From Pseudomonadota bacterium (lineage in GTDB: Bacteria; Pseudomonadota; Alphaproteobacteria; Rhizobiales; Methylopilaceae), in NCBI GenBank assembly GCA_023389135.1, contig JAEWEX010000082.1, positions 1 through 14,132 of the forward strand: a DNA stretch of 14,132 bases, read 5' to 3'. A model generated the notes under the pieces. The model did not search any database, was not told the DNA's origin, and saw only the letters and a list, made by a program, of their open reading frames with translations. Positions 1-6,430 of this stretch are shown here, one piece after another (position 1 is the stretch's first letter; each line of letters opens with the position of its first letter). Both the position numbers and the translations under genes were made by a program.

Positions 1-754
1 CCACGGAGGGCTCCAGCCCGCCCAGCACGCGCCCGTGGCGGCGCTGCAGCCGCTGGAACGTCGCCAGCGCGACGTCGCTGGAGAAATGCGCGGCGACCTG
101 CGCGCCCCATGGCTGGACCGGCGCGCCCTCCGAGCCGCCCGGCCGCGGCGCGCGGCGCGTGCTGGCCATGGCGACGCAGGCCTTCTCGAACGGCAGTTCC
201 GCATGCAGCGCGAAGTCGGGCGCCTCCGCCGGCGGCTCGCGCCAGCTCTCCGCCGAGCGGCCGGTGATGATATGGACGTAGCGCCGCGTCTCCAGCGGCA
301 GGCCGGACTGGCCCGCGAGCCAGCGGCGCACCCGCTCGGGGCCGGCATTGTAGGCCGCGGCGGCCAGGCCCAGATTGCCGAAGGCGGTGGCGTGGTCGGC
401 CAGCAGCGCCGCCGAGGCCGCCACCGCGGTGCGGATGTCGAACGGATCGGCCAGCGCCCGCTCGCGGGCGGTGCCCGGCATGAACTGGGCGATGCCCTGC
501 GCGCCCTTGGGGCTGACGGCCAGGCGGTCGAACCGGCTCTCCTGCCAGATCAGCCGCGCCAGGAAGCCCGACGGCAGCGTGCGCGCCCCGGCCTCGGTCC
601 CGATCACGCCGCAGATCTCCGCCGACGTCAGCTCCGCAGGCGGCGGCGCCTCCTCGTCGTCCTCGGCGGCGGACGGAAACGACGCCGCCAGGCCGCCGAC
701 GAGCACCGACGCCGCCAGCAGCCTGCCCGCCATGGTCCGGAACCGCCGTGTCAT
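1..754 (-). CDS. Lytic transglycosylase (SLT domain), probably with C-terminal SPOR domain; partial, C-terminus off the left edge
   Basis: This gene enters from the left edge and 251 codons are visible. The N-terminus looks like a Sec signal peptide: basic residues at 3-11, a hydrophobic stretch around 12-26, and an Ala-rich cleavage region near residues 28-30. A soluble lytic transglycosylase domain follows, with the catalytic Glu72 in WQESRFD, the GAQGIAQFMPGTA signature at 84-96 and the AYNAGPERV motif around 134-142. This family cleaves peptidoglycan glycan strands to 1,6-anhydro-muropeptides in the periplasm. After residue 213 the sequence (QPWGAQVAAHF and onward) looks like the start of a SPOR peptidoglycan-binding domain, cut by the window edge. 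The ATG at 754 was chosen because it keeps the basic N-region; an alternative ATG lies at 733. No strong Shine-Dalgarno is seen. It diverges from the lactonase gene and is probably a housekeeping neighbour, not part of the catabolic island. Confidence 0.9.
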   Translation of the reverse strand, partial: MTRRFRTMAGRLLAASVLVGGLAASFPSAAEDDEEAPPPAELTSAEICGVIGTEAGARTLPSGFLARLIWQESRFDRLAVSPKGAQGIAQFMPGTARERALADPFDIRTAVAASAALLADHATAFGNLGLAAAAYNAGPERVRRWLAGQSGLPLETRRYVHIITGRSAESWREPPAEAPDFALHAELPFEKACVAMASTRRAPRPGGSEGAPVQPWGAQVAAHFSSDVALATFQRLQRRHGRVLGGLEPSV

Positions 755-863
755 GCGGACACACCCCACCCCTCGCCCGGCCATGCCCGGGCCGGCGACG
801 CGGGACCGTGCCGGCAGAGTCTGGCCACAGCATGGCGGCGCGCCGGACAGGCCATGCGCGCCC

Positions 864-891
864 TTGGCACCGCCCCCGCTTTCTTGATAAC
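864..891 (+). promoter_or_regulatory. Candidate sigma-70 promoter for the SMP-30 lactonase gene
   Basis: TTGGCA at 864-869 (5 of 6 to the -35 consensus) and GATAAC at 886-891 are separated by 16 bp. Start of transcription would fall near 898, inside the inverted repeat at 884-899, so a bound repressor would block initiation. Only sequence resemblance supports it. The rest of the 162-bp gap between the lytic transglycosylase and lactonase starts (755-916) is GC-rich, with one small hairpin (CCGGCC/GGCCGG) around 779-798 and nothing else recognised. Confidence 0.4.
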
Positions 892-903
892 CCGATCAAC
901 AAC
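884..903 (+). promoter_or_regulatory. Operator-like motif, copy A (upstream of the lactonase)
   Basis: The sequence TTGATAACCCGATCAACAAC contains the perfect inverted repeat TTGAT-N6-ATCAA (884-899) and ends 13 nt before the lactonase ATG. It matches copy B at 2726-2745 at 16 of 20 positions and copy C at 11775-11794 at 15 of 20. It stands out as an AT-rich island in GC-rich DNA. It is interpreted as the binding site of a local regulator, most likely an IclR protein; which one is not shown by the sequence. Confidence 0.55.
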
Positions 904-916
904 GGAAAGGGACGCC

Positions 917-1783
917 ATGCGACTGCACAGGATCGGGGACACGGTCGACCGGCTCGGCGAGAGCTGCGTGTGGAGCGTGGAGGAGGCGGCGCTGTGGTGG
1001 ATCGACGTGCGCGGCCCGTCGCTGCGACGGCTCGACGCCGCCGCCGGCCGCATCGACAGCTTCGACCTGCCGGAGACCGTGGGCTCCATCGGCCTCAGGG
1101 CCGGCGGCGGGCTGGTGGTGGCGCTGGGCAGCCGGATCGCCGTCTTCGATCCCGCCTCGGGCCGGCTCGACACCATCGCCCGGCCGCACGAGACCTACGA
1201 CAACCAGCGCTTCAACGACGGCCGGTGCGACCGCCAGGGCCGGTTCTGGTCGGGCACCATGGACGACGTCGCCCGCGGCGAATGCGGCACGCTCTACCGG
1301 CTGGAGGCCGACCGCAGCCTCGCCCCCGTGCTCGGCCCCGTCACAATCCCCAACAGCCTGGCGTGGAGCCCGGACGGCGCGACCATGTATTTCAGCGACA
1401 CCACCTCGCGCGCCATCATGGCCTACGACTTCGACACGGCGTCCGGCACGCCGTCGCGGCCGCGCGTGTTCGCCCGCACCGAGGGCCCGGGCACGCCGGA
1501 CGGCTCCACCGTGGACTGCGAGGGCTTCCTGTGGAACGCGGAATATGACGGCTGGCGGCTGACCCGCTACGCGCCGGACGGCCGCGTCGACCGCATCGTC
1601 CCCATGCCGATCGCGCGTCCGACCTGCTGCGCCTTCGGCGGCCCGGACCTCGCCACGCTTTACGTCACCACCGCGGCCCAGAAGCTCACCGCGGCGGAGC
1701 TGGCGGCGCAGCCGCTGGCCGGCGGCCTGCTGGCGCTGGACGCCGGCGTCCGCGGCCTGCCGGAGCCGTGCTACGCAGGCTGA
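917..1783 (+). CDS. SMP-30/gluconolactonase/LRE-family lactonase
   Basis: This is a 288-aa six-bladed beta-propeller enzyme of the SMP-30 (regucalcin/gluconolactonase) family, which hydrolyses aldonolactones or related lactones in the cytoplasm using one divalent metal. Recognisable elements are Glu15 in LGESCVW (first metal ligand), the RFNDGRCDRQGRFWSGTM block, the IPNSLAWSPDG block carrying the ligand Asn, and PDGSTVDCEGFLWNAEYDGW carrying the ligand Asp. Length is normal for the family. The start at 917 is supported by the purine-rich GGAAAGGGA at 904-912; longer in-frame starts would run through the promoter region. It is monocistronic and convergent with the TetR gene 12 bp away. Operator copy A lies just upstream. 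By analogy with non-phosphorylative sugar pathways it could open a lactone to the acid used by one of the enolases; the substrate is not determinable from sequence. Confidence 0.92.
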   Translation: MRLHRIGDTVDRLGESCVWSVEEAALWWIDVRGPSLRRLDAAAGRIDSFDLPETVGSIGLRAGGGLVVALGSRIAVFDPASGRLDTIARPHETYDNQRFNDGRCDRQGRFWSGTMDDVARGECGTLYRLEADRSLAPVLGPVTIPNSLAWSPDGATMYFSDTTSRAIMAYDFDTASGTPSRPRVFARTEGPGTPDGSTVDCEGFLWNAEYDGWRLTRYAPDGRVDRIVPMPIARPTCCAFGGPDLATLYVTTAAQKLTAAELAAQPLAGGLLALDAGVRGLPEPCYAG

Positions 1784-1808
1784 AAACCCGCCGTGCTACG
1801 CGGGCTGA
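1766..1808. repeat. Near-tandem 18-bp direct repeat spanning the lactonase/TetR stop codons
   Basis: CCGTGCTACGCAGGCTGA (1766-1783) and CCGTGCTACGCGGGCTGA (1791-1808) differ at one base and are separated by 7 bp. The first copy ends in the lactonase TGA stop. The second contains the TetR TAG stop (CTA at 1796-1798 on the plus strand). A small local duplication at a convergent junction is the simplest reading. Confidence 0.8.
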
Positions 1809-2530
1809 GGCGCCCTGGCCCGCGCCCGGGGCGCCGGCGACAGCGTCTTCGCGGCGCCGTCCAGGTAGAAATCGACCTTGCGGCCGACCAGCGACACCAG
1901 CTCGTCTCCCAGCGGCTCGCCATGCACCCAGCGCCGGAACGCCAGATGGTAGATGGCGGCGTGCAGCGACTGCGCCAGCTCCAGCTCCGCCTTGGTGACC
2001 TTGCGGGATCTGGTCGAGGGACAGTATTCGCGGCGCAGCGCGCGGGCGATGCGCTCCAGGATGCGCTGGCTCAGCACGCCGTAATAGCGCGCGTTGAAGT
2101 TGTTCCGGCTCAGCCCGCTGAACAGGAACAGCCGGACGTGCTCGTAGGTGAGCACGGTGGTGGCGTATTCCACATAGAACCGCTTCAGCCGCTCGCGCAG
2201 CGGCAGGTCGTCCTGGTCGATCAGCAGCTCCCAGGACGGGTTCCAGTTCTTGGGGATCAGCCGCTCGTAGATGCGCTCGATCAGCGCGTCCTTGGTGTCG
2301 AAATACTTGTAGAGCAGCGGCTGGGTGATGCCGATGCGGCGGGCGAGTTCGGTGGTTCCGGCGCTCAGCCCGTGCTCGGCGAAATAGACCGTCGCCTCGC
2401 GCAGGATGGCCTCCTCGCGATCCTCGGCGGCCATGCGGCGCCGTGGCCGGCGCGCGGGCGCGGCGGCGGTGGCGGGTCGGGGCGAAGAGGTCCGGCGCAC
2501 GGCCTTCCTGTGCTCGCTGGTCGCTTCCAT
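1796..2530 (-). CDS. TetR/AcrR-family transcriptional regulator
   Basis: This is a 244-aa cytoplasmic DNA-binding regulator. After a basic, Ala/Pro-rich leader of about 32 residues comes a canonical TetR helix-turn-helix (about 38-88): EEAILREATVYFAEHG, then TTELARRIGITQPLLYKYF and DTKDALIERIYERL. The rest is an alpha-helical ligand-binding/dimerisation domain that points to no particular ligand. It ends in a basic Arg/Ala/Pro tail. The ATG at 2530 has a clear Shine-Dalgarno (AGAAGGA on the minus strand, about 2533-2540); an upstream in-frame ATG at 2593 lacks one. The leader is longer than the usual 5-15 residues before the TetR HTH, so initiation at the internal Met33 cannot be excluded. 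It diverges from the EthD gene across a 262-bp gap holding a palindrome (2627-2639) and motif copy B, so it probably controls itself and perhaps the EthD gene. Confidence 0.93.
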   Translation of the reverse strand: MEATSEHRKAVRRTSSPRPATAAAPARRPRRRMAAEDREEAILREATVYFAEHGLSAGTTELARRIGITQPLLYKYFDTKDALIERIYERLIPKNWNPSWELLIDQDDLPLRERLKRFYVEYATTVLTYEHVRLFLFSGLSRNNFNARYYGVLSQRILERIARALRREYCPSTRSRKVTKAELELAQSLHAAIYHLAFRRWVHGEPLGDELVSLVGRKVDFYLDGAAKTLSPAPRARARAPQPA

Positions 2531-2626
2531 GTTTCCTTCTGCCGTTGTGGGCGACGCACCGCCGGCCGGTTGTCGCCGGGCCGCCGGGCCCATGGGTCGC
2601 CGAAACGGTGCCCGATCCGTATTCAG

Positions 2627-2639
2627 CGTTCAATGAACG
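2627..2639. promoter_or_regulatory. Perfect palindrome, candidate TetR autoregulatory operator
   Basis: CGTTCAATGAACG is a perfect 6+1+6 inverted repeat about 97 bp upstream of the TetR start. On the minus strand it lies just downstream of a -35-like TTGACT (2654-2649), where a repressor would block the regulator's own promoter. No convincing -10 box is seen. It also shares the string TCAATGA with the motif copies at 11787-11793 and 13866-13872. The rest of the 2531-2792 gap is GC-rich apart from copy B. Confidence 0.5.
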
Positions 2640-2725
2640 GATGCCCCAAGTCAAGCAAGGGAGCCGGCCCCGGCGCATGGCAACGCCGCGCCCCCGCCCG
2701 GCGGATTGCGCCCGCGCGGGAATTA

Positions 2726-2745
2726 TTGTTAGCTCTATCAACAAC
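2726..2745 (+). promoter_or_regulatory. Operator-like motif, copy B (upstream of the EthD gene)
   Basis: TTGTTAGCTCTATCAACAAC contains the inverted repeat TTGTT-N9-AACAA (2726-2744). It is identical to copy A in its last nine bases (ATCAACAAC) and matches 16 of 20 overall. It ends 47 nt before the EthD GTG start. A weak -35-like TTGCGC (2706-2711) sits 16 bp before the segment equivalent to the -10 box of copy A, the same geometry as there. Confidence 0.5.
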
Positions 2746-2792
2746 ATTGGCCGCGCCGCCAACGGGCGGCTGCGCCGCGGGGAGCGTGCGAC

Positions 2793-3428
2793 GTGATCGG
2801 TGCCATCAGCCTCATCCGGCGGCGTCCGGACCTGGACGTCGCGGCCTTCCGCCGCCACTGGCTCGACCCGCACGGCGTGGTCACGGCGCGGCTGCCGCGG
2901 ACCCGGCGCTATCTTCAGGGCCATGTGGTGCCCTCGGCCGCCACCAGCCCGCGCGCCGTGGAAAACCCCATCGACGGCTTCGCGGTGCTCGCCTTCGACA
3001 CGCTGGAGGACCGCAACGCCGCCTACAGCTCGCCGGAGATCAGGGTCTGCAACACCGATTCGGAGAGCTTCATCGGCGCGGTGCGCCGGTTGGTCACCGA
3101 GCCCGTCACCGTGCTGGAGCCGCCGCCCGGGGCGGCGGCGACCAAGGCCTACGTGCTGCTGCTGGGCGAGGGCGGCGAGGACGAGGCGTGGTCGGCGGCC
3201 TATGCCGACCGGGTCGCGGGGCTCGCCGGCGTCACCGGCTACATCCGCCAGAAGATCATCTCGCAGGCGGGCCCGCCCGAGAGCCGCATCGTGGAGCTGG
3301 CGATGCCGGTCCGCGGCATGGCGGAGGTGTGGCTGGAGGACGCGGCGGCCCTGGCGCGCAACGCCGCGGCGCTGGCCGACACCGACCGCACCGCGGTCTA
3401 TGTGGCCGAGGACCGGCTGTTCATCTGA
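2793..3428 (+). CDS. EthD-domain protein (two tandem dimeric alpha-beta barrel modules)
   Basis: This is a 211-aa protein starting with GTG, preceded by GGGGAG (2779-2784). The N-terminal module carries the EthD signature: RRPDLDVAAFRRHWLDPHG (9-28), then LPRTRRYLQ, and later a beta-strand-like GFAVLAFDTLED. From about residue 115 a second, more diverged module begins (TKAYVLLLGEGG) and ends with a similar strand and helix. EthD proteins are ferredoxin-like dimeric barrels first found in ethyl tert-butyl ether degradation clusters; most have no proven activity, though relatives act as isomerases, decarboxylases or mono-oxygenase accessories. The gene diverges from TetR, is convergent with the enolase gene, and the two stop codons touch with no base between them. 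A role in the local catabolic pathway is inferred from position only. Confidence 0.85.
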   Translation: MIGAISLIRRRPDLDVAAFRRHWLDPHGVVTARLPRTRRYLQGHVVPSAATSPRAVENPIDGFAVLAFDTLEDRNAAYSSPEIRVCNTDSESFIGAVRRLVTEPVTVLEPPPGAAATKAYVLLLGEGGEDEAWSAAYADRVAGLAGVTGYIRQKIISQAGPPESRIVELAMPVRGMAEVWLEDAAALARNAAALADTDRTAVYVAEDRLFI

Positions 3429-4520
3429 TCAGGCGCGAAGCCGCGCAATGGCCGCCCGGTCGAGGTCGAGCCCGAGGCCGGGCCCCGACGGCATCTCCAG
3501 CCGTCCCGCCTTCGGCCACGGCACCTCCCGGAACAGCCGGTACGACCACGGCATGTATTCCACGGTCAGCCCGTTGGGGATCGCGCCCATGAGATGGACC
3601 TGGATCTCCGGCGCGAGGTGGCTGACCACGGGCAGGCCGAACGCCTCCGCCAGCGCCGCGACCTTGAGCCACGGCGTGATGCCGCCGGCGCGGAACGGGT
3701 CGATCATGACGATGTCCAGCGACCCCGCCTCCAGCATGTGGCGGAACGGGACGATGCCGTAGACATACTCGCCGCAGGCCAGCGGCGTCGCCAGCGCGGC
3801 GGCGATCCGCGCCAGGCCGGCATGGTCGTCATGGGCGGTGGCGTCCTCCAGCCATGCGAAGCCGACATCTTCCAGCCGCCGCCCGATGGCGATCGCCTGG
3901 TCCACGCGCCAGCGCTGGTTGACGTCGCACATCAGCGCAACGTCCGGCCCGACCCGCTCGCGGATCAGCCGCGCGCGCTCGACCTCGCGGGCCGGCGTGG
4001 TGTCGCCCGGCAGCGCGAGCTGCATCTTCATCTGGTCGAAGCCGGCCTCGACCAGCCGCCCGGCCGCCTCGACCGCCCGCTCAAGCGGCAGCTCGCGCAT
4101 CATGGCGCCGCTGGCGTAGGTCGGCACCGGCCGCCCGTCCCCGCCCAGCAGCTTCCACAGGGGCTGCCCCGCCTCCTTGCCCTTGATGTCCCACAGCGCG
4201 ATGTCGATGGCCGCCAGCGCCAGCGTGAAGATGCCGCCGGGCCCCGCGCCGCCCGCCGCGGCCTCGGCCCTGGCGCGGATCGCGGTGATCGCCAGCGGGT
4301 CGGCGCCGATGCAGGTCTCGCCCAGCGCGTCCACCGCCGCCCTGAGCGCACCGGTCAGCGCCGCCCCGAAGAAGGTGAAGCCGACCCCGGTGATCCCGGC
4401 GTCGGTCTCGATCTCCACCACCACGGTCGGGCGCACCCCGCCCTGGCGCGCCAGCGCGCCCGCCAGCGGCTCCTCGGCCGGCACCGGCACGATCTCGCTT
4501 CTGACGCCGGTGATCTTCAT
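3429..4520 (-). CDS. Enolase-superfamily protein, mandelate racemase subgroup (acid-sugar dehydratase or epimerase), KxQ variant
   Basis: This is a 363-aa protein with an N-terminal capping domain (to about 125) and a TIM barrel. Metal ligands are Asp199 (LMCDVNQRW), Glu225 (FAWLEDATA) and Glu251 (ACGEYVYG). The His-Asp dyad is present: Asp274 (MIDPFRAGG) and His301 (VVSHLAPE). Glu321 (VEYMPW) fits the last acidic residue. These define the mandelate racemase subgroup, which abstracts the alpha-proton of a carboxylate, usually to dehydrate a sugar acid to a 2-keto-3-deoxy acid. The second residue of the KxK motif is unusual: Lys164-Met-Gln166, so the usual second base is missing. It is the last gene of the six-gene minus operon, 11 bp after the ALDH stop. 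The ATG at 4520 follows a modest GAGG-type ribosome site that lies in the end of the ALDH gene. Substrate unknown; muconate cycloisomerase is excluded by the His-Asp dyad. Confidence 0.9.
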   Translation of the reverse strand: MKITGVRSEIVPVPAEEPLAGALARQGGVRPTVVVEIETDAGITGVGFTFFGAALTGALRAAVDALGETCIGADPLAITAIRARAEAAAGGAGPGGIFTLALAAIDIALWDIKGKEAGQPLWKLLGGDGRPVPTYASGAMMRELPLERAVEAAGRLVEAGFDQMKMQLALPGDTTPAREVERARLIRERVGPDVALMCDVNQRWRVDQAIAIGRRLEDVGFAWLEDATAHDDHAGLARIAAALATPLACGEYVYGIVPFRHMLEAGSLDIVMIDPFRAGGITPWLKVAALAEAFGLPVVSHLAPEIQVHLMGAIPNGLTVEYMPWSYRLFREVPWPKAGRLEMPSGPGLGLDLDRAAIARLRA

Positions 4521-4531
4521 GGCCGCGTGCC

Positions 4532-5962
4532 TCAGAGGGCGTGGGTGACGAACTTGGTCACGAGGTAGGGCTCCAGCGATTCCGAGCCGCCCTCGGAACC
4601 GTAGCCGCTGTCCTTGACGCCGCCGAACGGCGTCTCGGGCAGGGCGAGGCCGTGGTGGTTGATGGACACCATGCCGCTCTCCATGGCCTCCGCCACCGCG
4701 TCCGCATTGCGGGTCGAGCCGGTATAGGCGAAGGCGGCGAGACCGTAGTCCAGCCGGTTGGATTCCGCGATGGCGTCCTCGATGCGCGAGAACGGCTCGA
4801 AGGTGACGATGGGTCCGAAAGGCTCCTCGTTCATGATGCGCGCGTCGTGGGGGACGCCCGTCAGCACCGTCGGCTCGAAGAAGTTGCCGGCATTGCCGAT
4901 CCGCCGTCCGCCGGTCGCGACCGTGCCGCCGCGCTCCACCGCGTCGGCGATGAAGCCTTCCAGCGCCTGCACCCGCCGCGGATTGGCGAGCGGACCCATC
5001 TCCGTGGCGGGATCCATGCCGTCGCCGATCTTCAGCGCCCTTGCGCGCGCGACGAAGCGGCCGAGGAAGTCGTCATGGACCGCCTCGTGCACGATGATCC
5101 GCGTCGGCGAGGCGCACACCTGCCCGCCATTGCGGAACTTGAAGGCCGACAGCCGGTCGGCCGCCATGTCGAGGTCGGCGTCGTCGAACACGATGGTGGG
5201 CGAATGGCCGCCGAGCTCCATGGTGGCGCGCTTCATGTGCAGGCCGGCGAGGCTCGCCAGATGCTTGCCCACCGCGGTCGATCCCGTGAACGAGATCTTG
5301 CGGATCACCGGATGCGGGATCAGGTATTCGGAGATCTCGGCCGGCACGCCGAACACCAGGCTGACCGCGCCGCGCGGCACGCCGCCGTCCTCGAACGCCT
5401 TGACCAGCGCCGCGCAGCAGGCCGGCGTCTCCTCCGGGCCCTTGATGATGATGGAGCAGCCCGCGGCCAGCGCCGCCGCGATCTTGCGCACCGCCTGGTT
5501 GATGGGGAAGTTCCACGGCGTGAAGGCGGCCACCGGCCCAACGGGTTCGCGCAGCACCATCTGGCGGATGCCGGGGCCGCGCGCGGGGATGACCCGGCCG
5601 TAGGTGCGCCGGCCCTCTTCCGCCAGCCAGTCGGTAAGGTCGGCGGCGGCTGCGACCTCCTGCTTCGCCTGGGCGAGCGGCTTGCCCTGCTCCAGCGTCA
5701 GCAGCCGGCCGATCGCATCGACCCGGCCGCGCAGCGCGTCGGCCGCGGCGCGCAGCACCTTGTAGCGCTCGAAGGTCGACATCGCCCGCCACGCCAGGAA
5801 GCCGGCCTGAGCCGCGGCGAGCGCGCGGTCGAGGTCGGCGGTCTCCGCCACCGCGACCCGGCCGATCTCGGCGCCCGTCGCGGGGTTCCAGAACGGCAGG
5901 CTGCGCCCCCGGGCGCCCTCGCCCCAGGCGCCGTCGATGAACAGGGATACCCGGTCGGCCAT
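4532..5962 (-). CDS. NAD(P)-dependent aldehyde dehydrogenase, succinate-semialdehyde-dehydrogenase-like
   Basis: This is a 476-aa protein of normal family length. It shows the ALDH landmarks: FTPWNFPI with Asn151, Lys174 in IIIKGPEETP (cofactor binding), FTGSTAVGK at 225-233, the general base Glu249 in MELGGHSP, the nucleophile Cys283 in GGQVCASPTR, and NEEPFGPI near the C-terminus. Overall it resembles GabD-like semialdehyde dehydrogenases more than betaine-aldehyde or fatty-aldehyde enzymes. It would oxidise an aldehyde or semialdehyde to the acid in the cytoplasm. The ATG at 5962 has a strong GGAGG (5971-5975 on the plus strand as CCTCC). It lies 14 bp after the upstream SnoaL-like gene and 11 bp before the enolase, so co-transcription is very likely. 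In this context it may act on the semialdehyde product of the FAH or GMC step, for example an alpha-ketoglutarate or succinate semialdehyde; that is inference. Confidence 0.93.
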   Translation of the reverse strand: MADRVSLFIDGAWGEGARGRSLPFWNPATGAEIGRVAVAETADLDRALAAAQAGFLAWRAMSTFERYKVLRAAADALRGRVDAIGRLLTLEQGKPLAQAKQEVAAAADLTDWLAEEGRRTYGRVIPARGPGIRQMVLREPVGPVAAFTPWNFPINQAVRKIAAALAAGCSIIIKGPEETPACCAALVKAFEDGGVPRGAVSLVFGVPAEISEYLIPHPVIRKISFTGSTAVGKHLASLAGLHMKRATMELGGHSPTIVFDDADLDMAADRLSAFKFRNGGQVCASPTRIIVHEAVHDDFLGRFVARARALKIGDGMDPATEMGPLANPRRVQALEGFIADAVERGGTVATGGRRIGNAGNFFEPTVLTGVPHDARIMNEEPFGPIVTFEPFSRIEDAIAESNRLDYGLAAFAYTGSTRNADAVAEAMESGMVSINHHGLALPETPFGGVKDSGYGSEGGSESLEPYLVTKFVTHAL

Positions 5963-5976
5963 GGCTGTCGCCTCCG

Positions 5977-6405
5977 TCAACGGTTGTTCTTCAGCGCCAT
6001 GTCGCCGGCGATGTCGTGCACCAGCTCCTTGCGCACGAAATGCCACGCGCCGCCCGACTTGGCGAAGCGGTCCCTGTAGGTGCCGCCCATGACCGGGATG
6101 AGGCCGCTCTCGCTCTCGCGGATGATCAGGTAGTCGGACACCGAGCGGGCCGTGTCGCCGTCCACCTCGATGATTATGTTGGTGATGTAGTGCTTGCGCT
6201 GCGGGCCCTCGCCCTTGCGCGGCACGATGCCCTCCAGCATCGCCTCGATGGCGGCGCGGCCGCGGGCGGCGCCGTAGTCGGTGGTCCATTCGCCGTCCTC
6301 GGCGAACAGCGCGGCGACGGCGTCGAACCGGCACGCGTCCAGCGCGTGGCAGTAGCGCGCCATCACCTCGCGGATCGCATCCTTCTCGTCGGCCAGGCAG
6401 GTCAT
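5977..6405 (-). CDS. SnoaL-like (NTF2-fold) protein 1, possible dehydratase/isomerase
   Basis: This is a 142-aa single-domain protein of the cone-shaped NTF2/SnoaL fold. It opens with an alpha-helical segment ARYCHALDACRFDAVAALFAEDGEW and continues with GRAAIEAML, KHYITNIII and a C-terminal sheet strand GGAWHFVRKEL. Tyr18 and Asp23 (Y-x4-D) and His72 with Asn76 (H-x3-N) correspond in pattern to the Tyr/Asp/His set used by SnoaL-fold dehydratases such as BaiE and scytalone dehydratase, so it could be catalytic. The substrate is not evident. The ATG at 6405 has a GGAGA ribosome site 7-11 nt upstream. It sits between the GMC oxidoreductase (25 bp) and the ALDH (14 bp) in the operon. A second SnoaL-like gene with the same residues occurs on the other side of the GMC gene. 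Confidence 0.85.
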   Translation of the reverse strand: MTCLADEKDAIREVMARYCHALDACRFDAVAALFAEDGEWTTDYGAARGRAAIEAMLEGIVPRKGEGPQRKHYITNIIIEVDGDTARSVSDYLIIRESESGLIPVMGGTYRDRFAKSGGAWHFVRKELVHDIAGDMALKNNR

Positions 6406-6430
6406 GGGCGTGTCTCCGGCAGTCGGTCGT

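Noticed and set aside
779..798. Small hairpin CCGGCC/GGCCGG between the lytic transglycosylase and lactonase genes
   Set aside because: Six GC pairs with a 7-nt loop are expected by chance in this composition, and there is no T-tract or conserved feature.
864..880. Sigma-54-type promoter (TGGCAC, then GC at the expected -12 distance) before the lactonase
   Set aside because: The spacing fits but the -12 element reads CCGCT rather than TTGCW, and no sigma-54 activator is in the window. The sigma-70 reading TTGGCA-16-GATAAC is simpler.
35..1783. A 582-codon plus-strand open frame beginning near the left edge, apparently fusing a long protein to the lactonase
   Set aside because: Its first 294 codons are Arg/Ala/Gly-rich low-complexity translation antisense to the lytic transglycosylase. 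The lactonase begins at 917 with its own ribosome site.
3429..4520. Muconate cycloisomerase (beta-ketoadipate pathway) for the first enolase
   Set aside because: It has the Asp274-His301 dyad of the mandelate racemase subgroup and lacks the second catalytic Lys of cycloisomerases. No catechol dioxygenase is nearby.
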